From NCBI RefSeq assembly GCF_030908465.1, contig NZ_CP133078.1, positions 2,790,001 through 2,854,000 on the forward strand: a stretch of 64,000 nt of DNA. Direction: 5' to 3'. The notes beneath the pieces were generated by a model. That model made no database searches. It saw only the letters and a list, made by a program, of their open reading frames with translations, and had not been told where the DNA came from. Source of the stretch: Anaerotignum sp. MB30-C6. GTDB taxonomy: Bacteria; Bacillota; Clostridia; Lachnospirales; Anaerotignaceae. Shown here piece after piece: positions 35,991 through 45,292 of this stretch. The translations under genes were made by a program, and so were the position numbers. The stretch's first letter is position 1, and every line of letters begins with the position of its first letter.

Positions 35991-36920
35991 TCACGCCTCG
36001 GCAAACATAGGCGTTGATAGGTATCTCTCTCCTGTGTCAGGTAAAAACACTACAATATTTTTCCCTGCATTTTCTGGGCGTTCTGCCACCTGCTTTGCTG
36101 CAATAATTGCCGCTCCCGAGGAAATGCCCACCAAAAGCCCTTCTGTTTTTGCAATTTCCCTTCCTGTTTCAAAGGCATCTTCATTTTCAATGGCTATGAT
36201 TTCATCGTAAATTTCAGTGTCTAATATAGAAGGAACAAAGTTTGCCCCTATCCCCTGAATACCATGGGAGCCTGCAATACCTTTTGACAATAAAGGGGAT
36301 TTTGCAGGTTCAACGGCAACAATGTGAATATGAGGATTCTTTTCTTTTAAATACTTTCCTACACCAGTAATGGTTCCACCTGTACCAATTCCCGCAACAA
36401 AAATATCCACCTTACCCTGTGTATCTTCATAGATCTCAGGCCCTGTGGTTTCGTAATGAACCTTGGGGTTTGCAGCGTTATCAAACTGACCGGGAATAAA
36501 AGAATTGGGAATTTCTTTGTTCAATTCCTCTGCCCTTTCAATGGCTCCCGCCATTCCCTTTGCCCCATCAGAAAGCACCAACTCTGCGCCAAATGCTTTC
36601 ATTAGCATACGACGTTCCATACTCATGGTTTCAGGCATGACTATGATTGCACGGTATCCCTTTGCCGCTGCCATTACCGCTAAACCAATGCCTGTATTGC
36701 CGCTTGTGGGTTCAATAATGGTAGCACCCTCTTTTAAAATCCCCTTTTTTTCAGCATCTTCAATCATGGCTTTCGCCACTCTATCCTTTGCACTACCCCC
36801 AGGATTCATAAATTCAACCTTAGCCATCAGCTTTGCTTGCAAATTATATTTTCTCTCAAATTGTGTCAATTCCAATAAAGGTGTTTTACCAATAAGCTGT
36901 TCCACGCTTTTATAAACCAT
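35991..36920 (-). CDS. cysK: Cysteine synthase A (O-acetylserine sulfhydrylase)
   Basis: 309 residues. A PLP enzyme making cysteine from O-acetylserine and sulfide. The PLP lysine is in PGGSAKDRVA (near 45); TSGNTGIGLA, the GTGGTITGVG phosphate loop and GISSGAA follow. The start at 36920 is preferred because the promoter predicts a transcript start near 36940; the longer GTG frame begins upstream of it. Confidence 0.94.
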   Translation of the reverse strand: MVYKSVEQLIGKTPLLELTQFERKYNLQAKLMAKVEFMNPGGSAKDRVAKAMIEDAEKKGILKEGATIIEPTSGNTGIGLAVMAAAKGYRAIIVMPETMSMERRMLMKAFGAELVLSDGAKGMAGAIERAEELNKEIPNSFIPGQFDNAANPKVHYETTGPEIYEDTQGKVDIFVAGIGTGGTITGVGKYLKEKNPHIHIVAVEPAKSPLLSKGIAGSHGIQGIGANFVPSILDTEIYDEIIAIENEDAFETGREIAKTEGLLVGISSGAAIIAAKQVAERPENAGKNIVVFLPDTGERYLSTPMFAEA

Positions 36921-36946
36921 CGTTTTCTCATCCTCTCTATTTCCTA

Positions 36947-36975
36947 GTAGTACCACCGAAACAAGTTTCTGTCAA
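36947..36975 (-). promoter_or_regulatory. cysK promoter
   Basis: On the minus strand TTGACA (36970-36975), a 17-base spacer and TACTAC (36947-36952). Confidence 0.6.
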
Positions 36976-37203
36976 GCAATATGTCTATTGTTCTTCCTCA
37001 TCTTTTATGCTACTATGAAAATTGTATTTGTAAATACTTTTATTGAGTGTTTTCAGATACACCTATGTTCTTTTTCATGAACCACAGAAAAAAGATCTTC
37101 TTTTCTCAAAATAGTAGGGCACCTGCTTTTTGAGGAACTTTTTATGGAAAAAATCTAATATGAAACAAGTAAAAGTAAACTTAAAAGAAAGGATCTGAGC
37201 TTT

Positions 37204-38073
37204 ATGAAGATCGGTCGTAACGATCCCTGCTGGTGCAATAGCGGAAAAAAATATAAACAGTGCCATGCAGCAATGGATGAAAAAATTGCACAATTTGAAG
37301 CCGAGGGAGCCAAAGTTCCCCCTTACAAAATTATTAAAACCCCTGAACAATTAGATGGTATCCGAAAGGCAGGAAAACTAAACACAGCAGTTCTGGATAT
37401 GGTGGCGGAAAAAATTTGCGCTGGTATGTCTACCGAGGATATCAATACTATCGTCCATGAATATATTCTTGCCCACGGCGGCACTCCCGCTACGCTGGGT
37501 TATTGCGGTTATCCCAAAAGTGTTTGCACTTCTGTAAATGATGTTATTTGCCACGGCATCCCCTCTCCTGATGAAATTTTAAAAGATGGCGATATCGTTA
37601 ACGTTGATGTTACAACAATATTAGATGGCTATTATGCCGATGCTTCCCGTATGTTCTGCATTGGTGAAGTAAGCCCCGAGGCAAAAAAATTAGTTGAAGT
37701 AACCAAGGAATCCGTAGACTTAGCGTTAAAGGTAGTAAAACCCTGGGGATTTTTGGGGGATATTGGCTATGTTGTCAGCCAGCATATTTATGAGCATGGA
37801 TACACTGTGCTCCATGATATTGGCGGCCATGGTGTTGGAAACGATTTCCACGAAGACCCCTATGTTTGCCATGTTGGTGAGCGAGGCAAAGGAATGCTTT
37901 TGGTTCCAGGTATGGTATTTACCATCGAGCCTATGGTAAATGCAGGGGAAGAGGACTTTTATCAGGATGAAGAAAACGGTTGGACAATTTACACCGAAGA
38001 TGGTTCCCTCTCCGCCCAGTGGGAATATACTGTTGCAGTAACGGAGGATGGAGTAGAAATCATTACCCATTAA
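37204..38073 (+). CDS. map: Methionine aminopeptidase type I with N-terminal SEC-C zinc motif
   Basis: 289 residues. It removes N-terminal methionine from nascent proteins. Residues 1-22 form a SEC-C motif (NDPCWCNSGKKYKQCH), also found in SecA and some MAPs, which may help ribosome docking. The catalytic domain has the metal ligands in DGDIVNVDVTTILDGYYADASRMF, the GHGVG histidine, EPM and the final Glu in QWEYTVAVTEDG. It faces away from cysK. The MFS gene follows 18 bases later. Confidence 0.94.
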   Translation: MKIGRNDPCWCNSGKKYKQCHAAMDEKIAQFEAEGAKVPPYKIIKTPEQLDGIRKAGKLNTAVLDMVAEKICAGMSTEDINTIVHEYILAHGGTPATLGYCGYPKSVCTSVNDVICHGIPSPDEILKDGDIVNVDVTTILDGYYADASRMFCIGEVSPEAKKLVEVTKESVDLALKVVKPWGFLGDIGYVVSQHIYEHGYTVLHDIGGHGVGNDFHEDPYVCHVGERGKGMLLVPGMVFTIEPMVNAGEEDFYQDEENGWTIYTEDGSLSAQWEYTVAVTEDGVEIITH

Positions 38074-38091
38074 TATTATGAGGATGAAAAA

Positions 38092-39273
38092 ATGAAAAAA
38101 GACACCTTGATCTATTTTTACAGTGCTTTACATGCGTTGTATTGGATGAGTTACGGCTGTATTGTGGCTTTTACCACCGTTTTTCTTTTAGACCATGGTT
38201 TTTCTAACGGCGGTATCGGAACGCTCATTGCCGTTTCCAGCTTACTTTCCGTATTGCTCCAACCAATAATTGCTGGGGCGGCGGATAAAGGAAATCAATT
38301 TACAGTGAAACGGGTTTTTATGCTCCTTTCCTTGGGGCAAATTATCCCCCTCATCCTATTAGCTGTTTGGAAGCCGCCTATGGTGCTGGTGGCATTGCTT
38401 TATAGTTTCCTTATTTTGTTACAACTTTCCATGCAGCCTTTGTTAAGTGCCTTGGGTGTTCAACTTATACAAAACGACATCCCTCTTAATTTTGGCGTAG
38501 CCCGAGGAATCGGCTCATTTTCCTTCGCTATTCTGACATTTTTTTTAGGATCACTAACCGTTGTTTTTAGTACAAGGTGCCTGCCCCTGATTGCCTGTGG
38601 CTTAAACTTATTGATTTTATTTCTCATTCATAAGTTCCCTGAAATGGGTAGCAATCAGAGTCATAACATAACGCAAGGGGGTACCATTGCCCTCTTAAAA
38701 TGCAATCCTTCCTTTGCCTTATTAATCATAGGTATTGCATTCATTTTTGCATCCCATAGCTCCATAAACACCTATATGATACATATTCTTAAACGCATTG
38801 GTAAAGGAAACGCTGAACTTGGACAAATTATGGCATACATTGCGCTTTTGGAAGTTCCAGCAATGCTTTTATGTACCCGTTTGATTCGCAAATGGAACTG
38901 CGGAAAACTGTTGCGATTTGCGGCGATATTTTTTGTCATAAAAGCCATAGGCATTACCCTTTCCACAAACTTAGCTACCCTTTATGTGGCTGTTAGCTTT
39001 CAAGCCATCTCCTTTGCTCCTTTTACTGCGGCAATTGTGTACTATGTAAGTAGTGTTTTGCCAAGGCATGATCAGGTGAAAGGTCAGGCTTTGATTACCA
39101 TTGGCCTTACCATCGGTAATATTTTAGGTAGCCTTGGGGGCGGATATATTCTCCAGTATTTCCATATTGGCTTTATGCTATGGCTATTCGCTGGTTTATG
39201 CCTAGTAGGAATGGTATTTTTCCTCTGGGGTGCCCAAAATACAACAAACAACGACATGCATTGTGCAACATAA
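38092..39273 (+). CDS. Major facilitator superfamily transporter
   Basis: 393 residues, 12 predicted TM helices. The N-terminal region resembles the MFS_1_like or nucleoside/sugar-type porters (IYFYSALHALYWMSYGCIVAFTTVFLLDHGFSNGGIGTL). Mid-protein loops are short. GAGGATG precedes the ATG. It may be cotranscribed with map, but the function need not be linked. Substrate unknown. Confidence 0.8.
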   Translation: MKKDTLIYFYSALHALYWMSYGCIVAFTTVFLLDHGFSNGGIGTLIAVSSLLSVLLQPIIAGAADKGNQFTVKRVFMLLSLGQIIPLILLAVWKPPMVLVALLYSFLILLQLSMQPLLSALGVQLIQNDIPLNFGVARGIGSFSFAILTFFLGSLTVVFSTRCLPLIACGLNLLILFLIHKFPEMGSNQSHNITQGGTIALLKCNPSFALLIIGIAFIFASHSSINTYMIHILKRIGKGNAELGQIMAYIALLEVPAMLLCTRLIRKWNCGKLLRFAAIFFVIKAIGITLSTNLATLYVAVSFQAISFAPFTAAIVYYVSSVLPRHDQVKGQALITIGLTIGNILGSLGGGYILQYFHIGFMLWLFAGLCLVGMVFFLWGAQNTTNNDMHCAT

Positions 39274-39277
39274 ACCA

Positions 39278-39318
39278 AAAGGTGTTATGGAAGAATCCAT
39301 AACACCTTTTTTATAAAA
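39278..39318 (+). terminator. Terminator of map-MFS
   Basis: AAAGGTGTTATGGA-AGAA-TCCATAACACCTTTTTT, a perfect 14-bp stem. Confidence 0.9.
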
Positions 39319-39534
39319 AATAATATAGAAGTTAGTATTAACACATAAAAACCTAATATTATGAAGCAACAAGCACCACCACAGGAAAAGTCAAAGATAT
39401 CTATTTTATAAAAATCCTATGATAAAACTTTCCCTGTATCCAGTCAAGATTTCTCATTGGTAGCCCACACTCTTGATTAAAACACTCTAAACCGCTAGGT
39501 ATGGACTTACTTAAAATTCAACACATATACGCCT

Positions 39535-39762
39535 TTAAATCGCCTTATCCTTTTCCTCATTCTCGGGTTCAAGGGCTTTCAGTCGCTTTTCCAATTCTTC
39601 AATTCTTGTTTCCCGTTCTATAAATAATGTAACCAGTATTGAAATAATAAAGGCTATGAAAGCTATCCCTGTCCAAAAATTGAGGAAGAAGAGTTCCCAA
39701 ATAAAAAGAAATAAAATGACTAGTATGAAAATTGCCACAAACGTTTGAAAAAATTCCTTCAT
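39535..39762 (-). CDS. Small membrane protein with coiled-coil tail
   Basis: 75 residues. Two hydrophobic helices (about 3-24 and 28-47) are followed by a charged coiled coil (ERETRIEELEKRLKALEP). The ATG at 39762 has GAGGG eight bases upstream; the ATG eight codons earlier has none. No family recognised. Neighbours are an MFS gene and tRNA-Leu, neither informative. Confidence 0.6.
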   Translation of the reverse strand: MKEFFQTFVAIFILVILFLFIWELFFLNFWTGIAFIAFIISILVTLFIERETRIEELEKRLKALEPENEEKDKAI

Positions 39763-40031
39763 GTCACTCACCCTCTCATTCCACATTTTTCCATTATATT
39801 ACAAATCTCCTTTTTTTACAAGACTTGCAAGCAAGAAAATTACCTCCACGGTTTATAAAAAGCAAAGACATTCAACTTTTTCTACCTTTGTTCTTGAAAC
39901 CCTCTCTATACTATAATATATAGATTTTTCTCCATGAAGATTTAGTGCTTGTGGACTGGATACCAAATACATCAAGTCTCATAAAAAAAACAAAGCTAAA
40001 TAATTTTGTATAATGGTTTATAATTCACACG
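39763..40031. other. Gene-free stretch before tRNA-Leu
   Basis: AT-rich. I see no reading frame, repeat or RNA. It presumably holds the promoter of the small membrane protein gene. Confidence 0.4.
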
Positions 40032-40071
40032 AAAAAGAGCAGATAAGAATTTATCTTATCTGCTCTTTTTG
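40032..40071 (-). terminator. Terminator after tRNA-Leu
   Basis: AAAAAGAGCAGATAAGA-N5-TCTTATCTGCTCTTTTT, a near-perfect 17-bp stem with A and T runs on both sides. Confidence 0.9.
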
Positions 40072-40075
40072 ACAC

Positions 40076-40159
40076 TGCGGATAACAGGACTTGAACCTGC
40101 ACCGGGAAACCCCGACTAGAACCTGAATCTAGCGCGTCTGCCAATTCCGCCATATCCGC
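40076..40159 (-). tRNA. tRNA-Leu (anticodon CAG)
   Basis: 84 bases with the acceptor stem GCGGATA/TATCCGC, a long class-II variable arm (TCGGGGTTTCCCGG), and the T-arm GCAGGTTCAAGTCCTGT. The anticodon stem CTAGA/TCTAG encloses TTCAGGT, so the anticodon is CAG. CCA is not encoded. Confidence 0.95.
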
Positions 40160-40232
40160 ATATTATCAACTCGCTAAGTTATAATAATATATTTAATCCA
40201 AAAAGTCAAGGGATTGTCATTAATTTTTCCTC

Positions 40233-40820
40233 TTAAAGAAATAATGGTACTAAGACAGGTACAAGAAGTGTGCAAATTACACCGCTCACAAAGGCGATAA
40301 TCGCAGTTTTCCCATCTGTATTCTTACTAATGATTCCCAATGTGGTATCCATAGCCGTTGCCCCAGCCGGCGCAATGGCAGAATAGGAATTTAAATATTT
40401 TACTAAAAATGGAATTGAAATAAAGGTAATCACTTCTCGAAAAACGTTGGATAAAAAAGAAATCGTTCCGCCAATGGGGTTTCCAGCCTCCGTTATTAAA
40501 ATTCCCGATAAACTGTACCATCCCAAGCCAGAAGCGATGGCCAAGCCCTCTTTTATTTGCATCTGTAGTAACACAGCACAAATGCCTCCACCGCATAAAG
40601 AACCCAAAATTACTCCAAAGGGAATCAAAAGGATTCGAAAGCCCATTTGGCGAATTTGTAAAAAAACCTGACGATTTAATCCTAGGTCAATTCCTACAGA
40701 AAATAATAATAACAAAAGCATATAGGACGATGCCTGATCTAAAAAGGACGTAACTTCCAAAGGCATGTAAATGCCCCCAAGAATTCCCAATATCAAAACA
40801 ATCAAAATAGCAAGGCTCAT
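40233..40820 (-). CDS. lysO: Lysine exporter LysO, C-terminal subunit
   Basis: 195 residues, about six TM helices. It matches the C-terminal part of LysO/YbjE (formerly DUF340), an L-lysine exporter of E. coli: LLLLFSVGIDLGLNRQ, EGLAIASGLGWYSLSGILI and APAGATAMDTTLGIISKNT are typical. Its ATG overlaps the stop of the upstream gene (ATGA). In many Firmicutes LysO is split in two adjacent frames, as here. It would export excess lysine. Confidence 0.85.
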   Translation of the reverse strand: MSLAILIVLILGILGGIYMPLEVTSFLDQASSYMLLLLLFSVGIDLGLNRQVFLQIRQMGFRILLIPFGVILGSLCGGGICAVLLQMQIKEGLAIASGLGWYSLSGILITEAGNPIGGTISFLSNVFREVITFISIPFLVKYLNSYSAIAPAGATAMDTTLGIISKNTDGKTAIIAFVSGVICTLLVPVLVPLFL

Positions 40821-41098
40821 TCTTCCTCCCCCTTTTTTAAAAAATACTTACTTAAAACAAATACGAAAGCCACACTGCCAATTACCGATAAAACAGCAAA
40901 TAGCAAGGCTTTTCCTCCTAGGGTTGGAAGGTTTCCAATGACCTCGCCGTTTCGCCCAATGCTAACGCCCATACAAAAAATCAAAAGCAATAACCAAACT
41001 GTTTGTAATCGGCAATTTAATTTAATTTGTTCCTCCTTGAGTAACCCGTAAAAACCAATCAAAAACCCAACACCTAAAACAAAAAAAATCTTTACCAT
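40817..41098 (-). CDS. Lysine exporter LysO, N-terminal subunit
   Basis: 93 residues, three TM helices (VKIFFVLGVGFLIGFYGLL; TVWLLLLIFCMGVSIGRN; GGKALLFAVLSVIGSVAFVFVL). It corresponds to the N-terminal part of full-length LysO. The ATG at 41098 has a GGGGGG run upstream; the reading frame extends 28 codons further without a site. Coupled by ATGA overlap to the C-terminal subunit. Confidence 0.8.
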   Translation of the reverse strand: MVKIFFVLGVGFLIGFYGLLKEEQIKLNCRLQTVWLLLLIFCMGVSIGRNGEVIGNLPTLGGKALLFAVLSVIGSVAFVFVLSKYFLKKGEEE

Positions 41099-41162
41099 TC
41101 CTATCCCCCCTTGCGCATTGACCATCCTTGGCTCTATAATAATACGGAAAAATATAAAAAGT

Positions 41163-41183
41163 GCCCCCGAATACGAGGGCAAT
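41163..41183 (-). terminator. Terminator of the ABC-F-threonine aldolase unit
   Basis: GCCCTCG-TATT-CGGGGGC then ACTTTTT on the minus strand. Confidence 0.8.
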
Positions 41184-41187
41184 TTTT

Positions 41188-42222
41188 TTATCGGGCATCT
41201 TTTAATAATTCAACAACCTGATCTATTTCTTCCTTAGATACATAGCAATGGGTCACAAAACGCATCAGTCCGTTATCCTCCCCATTGATGCATACGTCAT
41301 GGTCTGCCATGTAACGCACCAGTGCTGCCGAATCCAAAGGATAGTCTTTTAAGCGGAAAAACACCATATTGATCTTCTGACGTTCTTCAAATACTTCTAG
41401 GCCCTTTACTTCCTTCAAGCGAGTTACCAAATACTTCGCATTGTCATGGTCTTCCTGCAGCCTCTTTGGCATTTCACCAAGAGCAAGAATTCCCGCCGCT
41501 GCTAAAATACCTACTTGACGCATACCACCACCAAGGATTTTACGCTTTCTTCTGGCCAAAGCAATAAACTTCCTGCTCCCCACCAAAATTGAGCCAACGG
41601 GGGCACAAAGGCCCTTGGACATACACACGGAAATTGTATCCGCATACTGTGCCATTTCTTTTACGCCTACACCAAGGTAGGTTGCCCCATTAAAAATACG
41701 GGCACCATCTAAATGTACTGGTATTTCATATTTATCGGCAATCTCTTTGATACTTTTCATATATTCCAAAGAGCGCACCTGACCATCAGAATCTGCATTT
41801 TCATAAGTAATTAACGCAGTTTTTGTCTGATGGATGTCTTCAGGGTCTTTTCTAATATAATGCTCCACCAAATCCAATGGCATTTCGCCATTTACATTGG
41901 GGATGGAACGCAACTGCGCCCCTGCAATAATGGCTGATGCTCCGCCTTCGTGACAAATGATATGGCAGTTATCGGGCAAAATGACATCTTCACCTCTTTG
42001 TATATGGGTAAACAAAGCCAACTGATTGCTCATTGTTCCCGTAGGAAGGAAAAGCCCAGCTTCTTTGCCAAACATATTCGCTGCCAACTGCTCTAACTCA
42101 TTTACCGTAGCATCGTCGCCATATACGTCATCTCCCACTACGGCTTGAGACATTGCCTCTCTCATAGCATTGGTAGGCACTGTAACCGTATCGCTTCTTA
42201 GATCTATCTTTCCATTAATCAT
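41188..42222 (-). CDS. ltaE: Low-specificity L-threonine aldolase
   Basis: 344 residues. A PLP enzyme splitting threonine into glycine and acetaldehyde. Family motifs: DLRSDTVTVPT at the N-terminus, VVGDDVYGDDATVNELE, HLDGARIFNGA, and CMSKGLCAPVGS with the PLP lysine K203. It lies three bases after the ABC-F stop and is probably cotranscribed. Confidence 0.92.
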   Translation of the reverse strand: MINGKIDLRSDTVTVPTNAMREAMSQAVVGDDVYGDDATVNELEQLAANMFGKEAGLFLPTGTMSNQLALFTHIQRGEDVILPDNCHIICHEGGASAIIAGAQLRSIPNVNGEMPLDLVEHYIRKDPEDIHQTKTALITYENADSDGQVRSLEYMKSIKEIADKYEIPVHLDGARIFNGATYLGVGVKEMAQYADTISVCMSKGLCAPVGSILVGSRKFIALARRKRKILGGGMRQVGILAAAGILALGEMPKRLQEDHDNAKYLVTRLKEVKGLEVFEERQKINMVFFRLKDYPLDSAALVRYMADHDVCINGEDNGLMRFVTHCYVSKEEIDQVVELLKDAR

Positions 42223-42225
42223 GGT

Positions 42226-43854
42226 TTAAGCATCTCCTGATAATTTTAAACGTAACTCGTTAATATCCTCATCTTCCAAATACTCGTCATAAGTCATCTG
42301 TCTATCAATGATGCCGCCAGGTAGAATTTCGATTATTCTATCGGCAATGGTCTGCACAAACTGATGGTCATGAGATTCGAAAAGCAATGTGCCTTTATAT
42401 TCACTCAAGCCTTCATTTAACGCCGTAATGGATTCCAAATCCAAATGGTTTGTAGGCTCGTCCATAATCATAACGTTTGCACCGCTCATCATCATTTTAC
42501 AAAGCATACAACGAACTTTTTCCCCACCAGAAAGAACATTTGCTTGCTTTAATGCTTCTTCACCACTAAAGAGCATACGGCCTAACCAGCCACGAATATC
42601 CGCATCATACTGTTCGCCTTCTTTTGCATGAGGTCTTAACCACTCAATCAAAGACTCATTGCAGCCTTCAAAATACTCATTATTATCCTTGGGGAAATAC
42701 GCTGTTTTTGTTGTAATACCCCACTTAAATTTACCCTCGTCTGGCTCCATTTCTCCCATTAAAATCTGGAATAATGTTGTTCTTGCAATTTCATCCTTAC
42801 CAACAAAAGCAACTTTTTCGTTGGGACGAATCATAAAGCTAACTTTATCCAAAATCTTCTTCCCATCAATGGTTTTAGAAATTTCCTCAACCAAAAGGAC
42901 ATCGTTCCCAACTTCTCTATCCTGCTTGAAGCTACAGAAAGGATAACGTCTACTGGAAGGTTTAATGGTATCCATCTGCAAGTTATCCAACAGTTTTTTT
43001 CTACTGGTTGCCTGCTTCGCTTTGGATGCATTTGCACTAAAACGCTGAATAAACTCCTGCAATTCTTTCATTTTTTGTTCTGTTCGTTTATTCTGATCTT
43101 TCAACTGACGCTGTGTCATCTGGGTAAAGCTATACCAGAAATCGTAGTTACCTACAAACATTGTAATTTTGCCATAATCGATATCAGCAATATTGGTACA
43201 TACCTTATTTAAAAAGTGTCTATCATGGGATACAACAATAACTGTATTTTCAAAATTCATTAAAAAGTCTTCCAGCCATCTAATTGCATGGATATCCAAA
43301 TGGTTTGTAGGCTCGTCCAAAAGTAAAATATCAGGATTGCCAAATAAGGCCTGAGCCAAAAGGACTTTTACCTTTTGTGTACCTGTCAAATCCTTCATTT
43401 TTACATAATGGTATTCATTGGTGACGCCCAAACCATTCAACAAAATTTCTGCATTGGACTCTGCGGACCACCCGTCCAACTCCGCAAACTCCCCTTCCAA
43501 CTCAGATACTTTAATACCATCTTCATCAGAAAAGTCCTCTTTGGAATACAGTTCTTCTTTTGCCTTCATAATTTCGTATAATCTTTTATGGCCATACAAA
43601 ACTGCCTGCACTACGTCAAACTCATCAAATAAGAAGTGATCCTGTTTTAAAACTGCCATTCTTTCACCGGGAGTGATAAAAACAGAACCTTTGTTAGGCT
43701 CGATTTCACCTGCTAAAATTTTTAAAAACGTGGACTTACCGGCACCATTTGCACCAATGAGCCCATAGCAATTTCCTTTTGTAAAATTGATGTTTACATC
43801 ATTAAAAAGCACTCTGCCTCCGTACTGAAGACTTACACCCTGTGCTGCGATCAT
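42226..43854 (-). CDS. ABC-F family ATPase (YbiT-like) with an altered second Walker A
   Basis: 542 residues, two ATPase domains without TM segments, as in the translation and antibiotic-protection ABC-F proteins. Domain 1: Walker A GANGAGKS (34-41) and DEPTNHLD, but the signature is LTGTQKVKV (156-164) instead of LSGGQ. A linker rich in K/Q follows. Domain 2: signature LSGGEKVR and DEPTNHLDLESI are intact, but the Walker A region reads VGKDEIARTT (351-360), where the usual GK pair is AR. The subgroup often has AK here; Arg is rarer. Ribosomal function presumed. Confidence 0.88.
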   Translation of the reverse strand: MIAAQGVSLQYGGRVLFNDVNINFTKGNCYGLIGANGAGKSTFLKILAGEIEPNKGSVFITPGERMAVLKQDHFLFDEFDVVQAVLYGHKRLYEIMKAKEELYSKEDFSDEDGIKVSELEGEFAELDGWSAESNAEILLNGLGVTNEYHYVKMKDLTGTQKVKVLLAQALFGNPDILLLDEPTNHLDIHAIRWLEDFLMNFENTVIVVSHDRHFLNKVCTNIADIDYGKITMFVGNYDFWYSFTQMTQRQLKDQNKRTEQKMKELQEFIQRFSANASKAKQATSRKKLLDNLQMDTIKPSSRRYPFCSFKQDREVGNDVLLVEEISKTIDGKKILDKVSFMIRPNEKVAFVGKDEIARTTLFQILMGEMEPDEGKFKWGITTKTAYFPKDNNEYFEGCNESLIEWLRPHAKEGEQYDADIRGWLGRMLFSGEEALKQANVLSGGEKVRCMLCKMMMSGANVMIMDEPTNHLDLESITALNEGLSEYKGTLLFESHDHQFVQTIADRIIEILPGGIIDRQMTYDEYLEDEDINELRLKLSGDA

Positions 43855-44202
43855 ATTGCATTCTCTCCTTTTTTCAAGTCAATCTTTTTTATTATAGCAT
43901 CATCCTATGAAAAATACAGCATAATTTATAAAAACCCAAAAATATCAGCATTCCCACCGAATTTTTTTAGCAAAGTCTACCTTCCCACAAACTTTGTACG
44001 GATTTTGTAGAAATATTACGATTGCTGGCATTCAGTTTATAGCTTCTTAGGAGGTGGCAAATTAAAGCTCTTTACCCCCATTTAATAAATAAGCTCTTAC
44101 GTCAATAAAAAAACCCTAGGCTTAAAAGCTTATCCGCAGCACACCTTACCAAAAGGTATTTCGGTACACTAACGATTCAAACTTATTCCAAGGGTTTTTT
44201 CC
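43855..44202. other. Intergenic region holding one large imperfect hairpin
   Basis: The left 230 bases are AT-rich and probably hold the ABC-F promoter, but hexamers are not clear. The right 95 bases are the large hairpin/terminator of the lipoprotein gene (separate entry). Confidence 0.5.
44106..44202 (-). terminator. Extended hairpin terminator of the lipoprotein gene
   Basis: The arms AAAAAACCCTTGG and CCTAGGGTTTTTTT are 70 bases apart. The loop itself can form a smaller TACC...GGTA hairpin. Unusually long for a terminator; it would function in both directions. Confidence 0.5.
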
Positions 44203-45093
44203 TCACTGATGTGCAGCAGCACTGCTTTCTAACAGTGAAATTTCTTTTTCATAATTAATTGCATCTCTGGCCTCAACGGGGATTTCGATTTTTTTCACAT
44301 CTCCAACTTTTGAAAAGTTTTGTGAAATATAATACTTTTCAACATAAATTGGGTCTTCCCCTGCTTGCCCTAGCTCCTGCAACACATGATCCATGACTGT
44401 TTCCAAGGTTTTTGCAAAATCTACAGAAAAGGCAACGGGCGTACCATCCTCTTTCACCTGAATTTCAAAAGGCACAGCCTCCACACCGGAATAATAGCTT
44501 TGATCTACCCCATTCATACCCGCAAGCTGCAAGAAGGCTCCCGCCTCCGATATATCATAAACCTTTTGTGCAGGCAATTCACCAGTTATTGTGACAATTC
44601 CATTATTCAAGGAAATTTGTTCCCAATTCTCCCCTGCTGCCAATAATAACCCCATATTCTTCGTGGCATCATAAACCCCTACAGACTTCATGGCATTATT
44701 TTCGTCCAATGTCATTTCTGTCCATTGTCCATCATATACCATATACATATTGACACCATCACTGACTTTTTCCAAGTAAAGCTGTGAACTGACTGTGTCC
44801 TTCTCAAAAGAATCCTGCATTACGATTGATACCCGTAAAGGTTCCTTCATCATTTCAACTTTGGCTTTCGAAACCGTCTCCACGCCATCTTCGCCCATCT
44901 TCACTTCTCCATAAAAATCAGAAGTAAAGTCTGAAGATGTCTCTAGTTTTGCTTTTGCCATGGCAATATAACTCTCCGTTGCACTTTCACTGGATACAAC
45001 TCCGTTGCTGGAGGTTGGTTTTGCAGCACATCCCGACGCAAAAACCATTGCGACCAAAATCATTCCCATCGCAATCATTATTTTGTTTTTCAC
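44203..45093 (-). CDS. Lipoprotein of unknown function (DUF6612-like)
   Basis: 296 residues from a GTG at 45093, chosen because GGGAGG stands seven bases upstream. The signal peptide ends in a lipobox (VFASGC, Cys22), so it is membrane-anchored outside the cell. The rest resembles LppX/DUF6612-type folds: repeated strands around VKMGEDGVETVSKAKVEMM, VNMYMVYDGQWTEM and a C-terminal FEIQVKEDGTPVAFSVDF. These folds may bind hydrophobic ligands; the specific role is unknown. Monocistronic. Confidence 0.72.
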   Translation of the reverse strand: MKNKIMIAMGMILVAMVFASGCAAKPTSSNGVVSSESATESYIAMAKAKLETSSDFTSDFYGEVKMGEDGVETVSKAKVEMMKEPLRVSIVMQDSFEKDTVSSQLYLEKVSDGVNMYMVYDGQWTEMTLDENNAMKSVGVYDATKNMGLLLAAGENWEQISLNNGIVTITGELPAQKVYDISEAGAFLQLAGMNGVDQSYYSGVEAVPFEIQVKEDGTPVAFSVDFAKTLETVMDHVLQELGQAGEDPIYVEKYYISQNFSKVGDVKKIEIPVEARDAINYEKEISLLESSAAAHQ

Positions 45094-45292
45094 CTGAATA
45101 CCTCCCTTTAAGAGCCGCATAAAATATAACATTGTTTTTTCTCCAGCTTCATTTTAACCAAATACCTTGGCCCTTTCAAGGGGTTTTATAATGTTTCAGA
45201 AAAATATAAGAAATTACACTTTTTTTTAATACTTCCCTCCACATTTTCTTCCTTTTTTTAGGTTATTCTCCCTTAATTCTCCACTTTTCCCT

